A DNA stretch of 64,000 nt from Artemia franciscana. Lineage: Eukaryota > Arthropoda > Branchiopoda > Anostraca > Artemiidae. Positions 58,244 to 64,000 of the stretch are shown piece after piece. Location: contig NC_088868.1 in the NCBI RefSeq assembly GCF_032884065.1, positions 38,494,867-38,558,866 of the forward strand, written 5' to 3'. The notes under the pieces were generated by a model. The model searched no databases. It saw nothing but the letters and a program-made list of their open reading frames with translations, and had not been told where the DNA came from. Made by a program: the position numbers and the translations under genes. The first letter of the stretch is position 1, and each line of letters starts with the position of its first letter.

Positions 58244-58975
58244 CTATTTATTTATGTTCATGTCACCCATTTCATGTTGTTCCATTGCTTCAGGATAGTA
58301 ACTGTGACAAGATCCTACTTTCGCATTTAGATCACCTACGACACATGTGATATCGTGTCTAGGAATTTCTGCAACAACAGTTTGTAGTGTTTCATAAAAG
58401 TTGTCTTTTTCTTTTTCATCCGCTTCGTTAGTTGGTGCTTAGTAGGCAACAATTGAAAGTTTTCCAAGGGCTGACCAGAATCGTGTGTAAATAATTCTTT
58501 CGTTTACAGGTGTCTATTTTAGCATCGCTCGCCTAGCTGTGGGTGACATCAGTACACCTGCTTGGCGTCTGCTTTCATGTCTGCTGTGTGCGAGGATATA
58601 GCCATCTTGTAGGGATTCCATCCCACTACCAAGCCATCTAGTTTTACTAATAACTGTTACGACTATATTGTACTGCATCACTTCTTTCAGTATCTGTTCA
58701 GTTTTTGAGATCTGGCTCATCGTCCTCATATTCCAAAATCCGATATTCAGTTGTTGCTTTCTAGTCAAAAATCAGGTCCGGGGACATGCTGAAGTTGTTA
58801 GGGGAGTAGTAGTCATATCCGAGGATAATGTCGACGATTCAGTTGCTGGTTTCTTTTTTACAGGGACAGGTATCAACCCTATCGCCCAACCCTCTTCCTT
58901 TCGCAACTGGACTTGGGACCGGCTATGGTGGAGTTCAATCATTGAATATTGGGGCCGACTATGGTAGAGCACATT
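58244..58975 (-). pseudogene. RTE-like LINE ORF2, leader and APE endonuclease
   Basis: Reads leftwards from about 58970: a Pro/Ser/Thr-rich leader (HHSRSQVQLRKEEGW, ESSTLSSDMTTTPLTTSACP), then RKQQLNIGFWNMRTM (endonuclease start, N-x-R-T-M), TVISKTRWLGSG, GYILAHSRHESRRQAGVL, ERIIYTRFWSALGKLSIV, APTNEADEKEKDNFYETLQ, ITCVVGDLNAKVGS and EAMEQHEMGDMNI, where the PLE insertion begins. GD-L-NA and the R-W pair are typical of the APE fold. A stop after IVAY and frameshifts inactivate it. Confidence 0.85.
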
Positions 58976-59238
58976 AAATAGACTATTTAAACGTAAGTCA
59001 AGCGACCGGCGATATTAACCCAACAACTAGTATACCCTAGTAAAATCCTTATAAAAAAAAACAACCAGATAGACATAAGGAAATTATTTGTTAAAACCTT
59101 TTTAAATATAATATGAAAAAAAAAACTATGCATTTCATGCTTGCAGAACGCTCAGTTTTCCTTTATAATTGCTACAAGGCCTTTTCTATTTAACCATTAT
59201 AAAATTTATTGAATTAAAATGATTTATTTATACTATAG
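58976..59238 (+). other. Upstream or intron sequence of zinc-finger gene 2
   Basis: AT-rich, ending ttatttatactatag just before the first coding sequence. It could be an intron end or promoter-proximal region. No defined promoter motif. Confidence 0.4.
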
Positions 59239-60533
59239 GGATAATGAATTCTACAATGCACAGTTCAGATGACGTGGCTTTATGGCAAATTTCAGGCCCA
59301 AAACTGATAGTTGTAGTTTGTAAGCTGAAAGAGAAGACTATAGAAGAAATAACAGCAGGCATTTGGCGTTGTGACTCCTGTGGGAAAGCAGAAAAATCAT
59401 ATCTGATGCTTGATCTTCACCGAGACACAGGCTGTGAAGAGCTTTCACCTATAGAGTGTGATATTTGTCCAGCAGTAATTCGTGATTACAGAGATTTTGT
59501 CGCCCACATTATGGAACACAAAATGGGAGAGTCAAGAAAATGTCCCGTTTGTCTGCGACAGTTTATTGGTGATATGAGACAACATCTATTTTTAGAGGGT
59601 CACTTTTCACCGAATGAGTCCGAACTAGACTTACTGGGTAATGTATCGCTGTTTGATTCACAGAATCCATCTACAAGGTTTTTATTAAATTCAATTGAAA
59701 GAAAAGGCTTAAACAGTCAGAAAACTTGTGTGAGTAGTCGGTTGTTTAAGAAAACGCACAGAAAATTGAAAGGAGATAAAAGATTACATACAAAGAAAAA
59801 AACACATAAATGTGGTATATGTAAGAAGAGCTTTTCTCTACTGGGCAATCTCAATGTACATCAAAGACTGCATACAGGAGAAAGATCATATACATGTGAT
59901 GTATGCCAGAAGAGTTTTTCCCAACTGGGCAATTTCAAAAGACATCAAATACTGCATACAGGCGTGAAACCGTTTAACTGTGATGTTTGTCAGAAGAGCT
60001 TTTCTGAATCAGTTTATTTGAAGAAGCACCAAAGAGTACATACATGTGATATCTGTCAGAAGAGATTTTCTGCATCAGGTACTTTGAAGAAGCACCAAAG
60101 AGTACATACAGGTGAGAGACCATATACATGTGATATTTGTCAGAAGAAGTTTTCTGCATCAGGTACTTTGAAGAAGCACCAAAGAGTACATACAGGTGAG
60201 AGGCCATATACATGTGATATTTGTCAGAAGAAGTTTTCTGAATCAGGTGCTTTGAAGAAGCACCAAAGAGTACATACAGGTGAGAGACCATATACATGTG
60301 ATATCTGTCAGAAGAGATTTTCTGCATCAGGTACTTTGAAGAAGCACCAAAGAGTACATACAGGTGAGAGACCATATACATGTGATATTTGTCAGAAGAA
60401 GTTTTCTGAATCAGGTGCTTTGAAGAAGCACCAAAGAGTACATACAGGTGAGAGACCATATAAATGTGATATCTGTAAGAAGAGCTTTTCTCAATCAAGC
60501 TCTTTGAATAAGCACCAAAGATTGCACATTTAA
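59239..60533 (+). CDS. C2H2 zinc-finger protein 2 (array of nine plus three N-terminal motifs)
   Basis: Likely DNA-binding nuclear regulator, 429 residues if started at ATG 59244. An acceptor-like tatag at 59238 in phase with the frame makes an upstream exon possible. N-terminal half: CDSCGKAEKSYLMLDLHRDT with GC (residues ~43-65), ECDICPAVIRDYRDFVAHIM with EH (~72-93), and KCPVCLRQFIGDMRQHLFLE with GH (~100-121), three C2H2-like motifs. After a basic linker (KKTHRKLKGDKRLHTKKKTH) nine C2H2 fingers with TGERP linkers run to the end. Fingers 4-8 are near-identical, alternating FSASGTLKKHQRVH and FSESGALKKHQRVH. Between fingers 3 and 4 the linker is missing six residues (HQRVHTCDIC), an 18-nt in-frame deletion near 60045. 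Frame intact, stop TAA at 60533. No clear AATAAA seen directly downstream. Confidence 0.88.
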
Positions 60534-61044
60534 ATTGAATTAGAATTATTACTAAAAACCGAGTTTAATTTTTCACCTGATAACCCATGCATTTGCAAAA
60601 CTGCGATGGCTGTGATCTATTAGTGTTGTTTGTAACAAAATATTTTCTCTTAAATGGGCAATGTGAACAGAAATAGAAGTGTGTAGTTGTGAAAGTGTAA
60701 TTATCGGGAATTTGGAAGTATGCAAAAATTAACCAACAAAGTAAAAAAGACAACAAAGTAACCCTCGAAAAGGTGTCCTCATTATGAAATTTTGGCAAAA
60801 GAGAATGAAAGGTAAAGGCCCAAAGAAAGAGGAAACAAAGAAGAAAAAATAACTGATCCGTGTTGAAATTTTGTTGGGTTGCTAGTACTTGATTTGTCAG
60901 GATAAATGGTATCAAAAATATATGTCTATTTTGGAAACTTTTTCGAGTTAGAGTAAAGCCTCTTTTCTCTGATGATATCATTTTCTTTATTTAATTATTG
61001 ATAATTCATTCTTACTGACTTCAACCTGTTATATAAAAAAATCG
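60534..61044. other. 3' flank of zinc-finger gene 2
   Basis: Presumed 3' UTR and flank. A 138-codon - frame (60565-60981) is Phe/Leu/Ser-rich without a domain and is considered fortuitous. Confidence 0.4.
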
Positions 61045-61285
61045 AATTCACAACAGTGCAAAGATGCCTGAGGCCAACACAGACGACTATGCTTCTCCTC
61101 AATCTAATCAAAGCCCTCACTTTTTGCATCCTCCCAAGAAGTTTCTATGTCTCCGAAATCTTTCCTTGTGGCATCCCCCCGCCCATTCGGGAACGGCCCT
61201 CTTTTTGTTTGGCATTAGATGGTTGACCGACAAGGACAATCTTGGGCCATCTGTCATCCACAGAATGTGTTGGTAGATTGCAATC
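61045..61285 (-). pseudogene. RTE-like LINE, C-terminal scrap
   Basis: The - strand frames give MTDGPRLSLSVNHLMPNKKR, AVPEWAGGCHKERFRRHRNF and LGGCKK, parallel to RMKDDRLSFSANRL and LGGCKERGFE in the fragment at 54625-55250. Heavily decayed. Confidence 0.6.
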
Positions 61286-61654
61286 ATAAAAGCTTGCGAC
61301 TCATTGATTCGTGATTATTATTCTCGGTCATAGAAACAAATTGAAATTTGACTAGGTTTAGCTTTTCTATGGGTTTTTTGTTAGTTCAGTTTCTTTAACA
61401 TTTCTTTTATTGGCATTGCCAAAAAAGTAATACAAGCCTAATTTTACATGGATAGTAAAAAATGTATCTCATGATGAATACTTATGCCTTTTCTTGAATA
61501 ACAAAATTCATATTTGGCAAATATAGTGATTTTTTTGCTTTAGGCCTACTCCATCGGACTTAACCATTTTTTTTCCTACGTCTTTTTTTTCTAACTGTAA
61601 GTTTCAGTATTGTCTTATTTAATTAAATAGTTATTATTTGATAAAAGTCTTTCA
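61286..61654. other. Intergenic, nothing identified
   Basis: AT-rich with T runs. No repeats shared with the rest of the window up to the family A hairpin at about 61658. Confidence 0.4.
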
Positions 61655-61830
61655 AATTGTTCGTGGTAACGAACTGTAGTAAGGAGCGACCCGGCTCAAT
61701 AGTAACCGAAACTCTAAAAGATGGAATTTTGATACCAATAGTTACATCAAAAGAATCGTATTTTAATGCTGATTTTAAATATACAAGTTTCATCAAGATC
61801 AGTTATACCCATCAAAAGTTACGACCCTGA
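61655..61830 (-). repeat. Family A repeat, right-end part of a split outer copy
   Basis: Reversed right end: hairpin TTGTTCGTGGTAACGAACTG, agtaaggagcgacccggctc, through catcaaaagttacgaccctg. The same copy resumes at 63529 after a nested insertion. Confidence 0.85.
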
Positions 61831-63528
61831 GAGAATTAAATAAAAAAAACAAGTTTTTTTAACTGAAAGTAAGGAGCGACATTAAAACTTAAAACGAACA
61901 GAAATTACTTCGTATATGAAAGAGGCTGCTTCCTCATCAACGCCCCGCTCTTTACGCTAAAGTTTGACTCTGTCTATCAATTCTTCTTTTTAAAACAGTA
62001 AAAAACTTTAGCGTAAAGAGCGGGGCGTTGATGAGGAAGCAGCCTCTTTCATATACGAAGTAATTTCTGTTCGTTTTAAGTTTTAATGTCGCTCCTTACT
62101 TTCAGTTAAAAAAACTTGTTTTTTTTATTTAATTTCTGAACGTTTTTGAATCAATACATGTTTTGATTTTGGCTCTCCGCAGAGGAATAATTAAAACGAA
62201 ATTTGCATTTTTTTTTTTTTTTTTGGCTAAATGGCTTTCTCATAATTTTGATCGAATGATTTTGAGAAAAAAAGAGCGGGGGAGGAAGCCTAGTTGCCCT
62301 CCGATTTTTTGGTTAATTAAAAAGGCAACTAGAACTTTTAATTTTTTACGAATATTTTTATTAGTAAGAGATTTACGTAACTAATAAATTAGCTTACGTA
62401 AAGAACTTTTGTATTCTCATATTTTTATTACATATATGAGGGGGTTCGCCCCCTTGTCAGATCCTCGCTCTTTACAATAAAAGCTTAAATTTTGTCCCAA
62501 TTCATTAAGAATGACCCCAGAATCACAAAAGCCGTAGAATAAATAGTTGAAATTACTAAAAATACTTTAACGTAAAGAGCGAGGTATTAGGAGGAGGTGA
62601 GCCCCTCAAATGGGTAATAATTTCTGTTTGTTTTAAGTTTTAATGCTGTTCCTTACTTCCAGGTGAAAGTACTTTTTCATATTTATTTTTTCATTGTGTT
62701 TTTAAATAATGCTAGTAAATCCTGCGCTCCCTTCATGGAGATTTTCATCCCCCATGATAAATTATCGATGGAAAGTTCCCCCAGCATATCCCCTTCTTCT
62801 CAACCCCTCCCCCAACCAAAAAAATCCTCCTGAAAACGCCTGTACACTTCCCAATAACCATTACTATATGTAAGCATTGGTCAAAGTTTGTAACTTGTTG
62901 CCCCTCCCACGGGGACTGTGGGGGAGTAAGTCGTCCCTAAAGACATAGTTATAAGGTTTTTCGACTACGCTGAATAAAATGGCTATCTCAGAATTTTGAT
63001 CCGTTGACTTTGGTAAAATAATTAGCGTGGGAGGGGGCCTAGGTGCCCTCCAATTTTTTTGGTCACTTAAAAAGGGCACTAGAACTTTTCATTTCCGTTA
63101 GAATGAGCCCTCTTGCAACATTCTAGGACAACTGGGTCTATACGATCACCCCTGGGAAAAAGAAAAAAAAAAAAACAAATAAACACGCATCCGTGATCTG
63201 CCTTCTGGCAAAAAATACAAAATTCCACATTTTTGTAGATAGGAGCTTGAAACTTCTACAGTAGGGTTCTCTGATACGCTGAATCTGATGGTGTGATTTT
63301 CGTTAAGATTCTATGACTTCTAGGGGGCGTTTCCCCCTATTTTCTAAAATAACGCGAATTTTCTCAGGCTCGTAACTTTTGATGGGTAAGACTAAACTTG
63401 ATGAAACTTATATATTTAAAATCAGCATTAAAATGCGATTCTTTTGATGTAGGTATTGGTATCAAAATTCCATTTTTTAGAGTTTTGGTTACTATTGAGC
63501 CGGGTCGCTCCTTACTACAGTTCGTTAA
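61831..63528 (+). mobile_element. Family A repeat nested within another family A copy
   Basis: Complete left end (aattaaataaaaaaaacaag) and palindrome (61831-62128). Both arms carry the copy-specific change aaagaggct/agcctcttt. Full body and right end to cagttcgtta, missing only the last 10-15 bases of the hairpin. It is flanked on both sides by one reversed family A copy. Confidence 0.9.
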
Positions 63529-64000
63529 AAGTCATACAATCTTAACGAAAATCACACCATCAAATTCAGCGTATCAGAGAACCTTATTGTAGAAGTTTCA
63601 AGCTCCTATCTACAAAAATGTGGAATTTTGCATTTTTTGCCAGAAGACAGATCACGGATGCGTGTTTATTTGTTTTCTTGTTTTTTTTTGTGTTTTTGTT
63701 TTGTTTGTTTTTTCCCAGGGGTGATCGTATCGACTCAGTGGTCCTAGAATGCCGCGAGAGGGCCCATTCTAACGGAAATTAAAAGTTCTAGTGCCCTTTT
63801 TAAGTGACCAAAAAAATTGGAGGGCCCCTCCCACGCTCATTTTTCCCCAAAGTCACCAGATCAAAATTCTGAGATAGCCATTTTATTCACATTAGTCGAA
63901 AAACCTAATAACTATGTCTTTAGGGACGACTTACTCCCCCGCAGTCCCCGTGAGAGGGGCTGCAAGTTGAAAACTTTGACCTGTGTTTACATGTAGTAAT
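63529..64000 (-). repeat. Family A repeat, left part of the split outer copy (runs off the window)
   Basis: Begins aaaagtcatacaatcttaac and continues in reversed standard order (ggagggcccctcccacgctc, gggacgacttactcccccgc) to the window edge. Compared with intact copies, about 40 bases are missing at the nested insertion site. Confidence 0.85.

Noticed and set aside
59974-60498. 174-codon - strand frame opposite zinc-finger gene 2
   Set aside because: It is the antisense shadow of the 84-base finger repeat and shows the same periodicity.
60565-60981. 138-codon - strand hydrophobic frame downstream of zinc-finger gene 2
   Set aside because: No domain, no regular membrane-segment pattern, lies in the presumed 3' flank; AT-rich chance frame.

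Overview
The window is AT-rich, intron-containing, transposon-saturated eukaryotic DNA with no prokaryotic organisation. Two C2H2 zinc-finger genes with arthropod-style fingers, Penelope-like elements (PLEs), several LINE clades and a hAT relic point to an arthropod. A crustacean such as a brine shrimp is my guess from overall character, not something the sequence proves.

Host genes are few. A zinc-finger gene on the + strand has an exon at 2968-3129 and a phase-matched exon at 6031-6998 (nine fingers). Decayed extra fingers follow, split by a repeat insertion. A second zinc-finger gene is at 59239-60533, with nine fingers in its array, five of them near-identical. A putative first coding exon lies on the - strand at 30550-30718 and a weak terminal-exon candidate at 21863-22102.

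Almost everything else is mobile or repetitive. Family A is a ~1.7 kb non-coding element: a ~300 bp palindrome at its left end, a body, and a right end with the 8-bp-stem hairpin CAGTTCGT-TACC-ACGAACTG. It has a dozen full or partial copies (about 1.7, 7.3, 11.4, 16.1, 19.2, 27.3, 36.4, 38.8, 47.0, 61.7 and 61.8-64 kb). Family B starts with another 8-bp hairpin (CACTTGGT-ATTA-ACCAAGTG) at 31.3, 36.7 and 45.7 kb. Families C and D are shorter shared pieces. PLE fragments (reverse transcriptase, GIY-YIG endonuclease, terminal repeats with hammerhead ribozymes) occur at 15.8-20.7, 24.6-26.4, 52.5-53.0 and 57.7-58.2 kb. LINE remnants are at 9.1, 22.3-24.6, 26.4-29.3, 41.2, 44.4-45.7, 54.6, 56.2-59.0 and 61.1 kb. 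A hAT transposase relic opens the window.

Four points stand out. The palindrome arms of family A differ between copies, yet within each copy the two arms carry matching changes. A TE-like reading frame at 20699-21520 joins a PWWP chromatin-reader domain to a coiled coil and an ORF1-like C-terminus, and a second PWWP copy lies at 19750-20061. A ~3.9 kb inverted duplication with a 51-nt centre occupies 48576-52497. Four PLE ends keep a complete hammerhead core with a palindromic stem III, and two more have lost it.

Many elements are nested: A in the zinc-finger tail, A in a LINE, B in A, A in A, and a PLE in a LINE. This gives a relative chronology of insertion.
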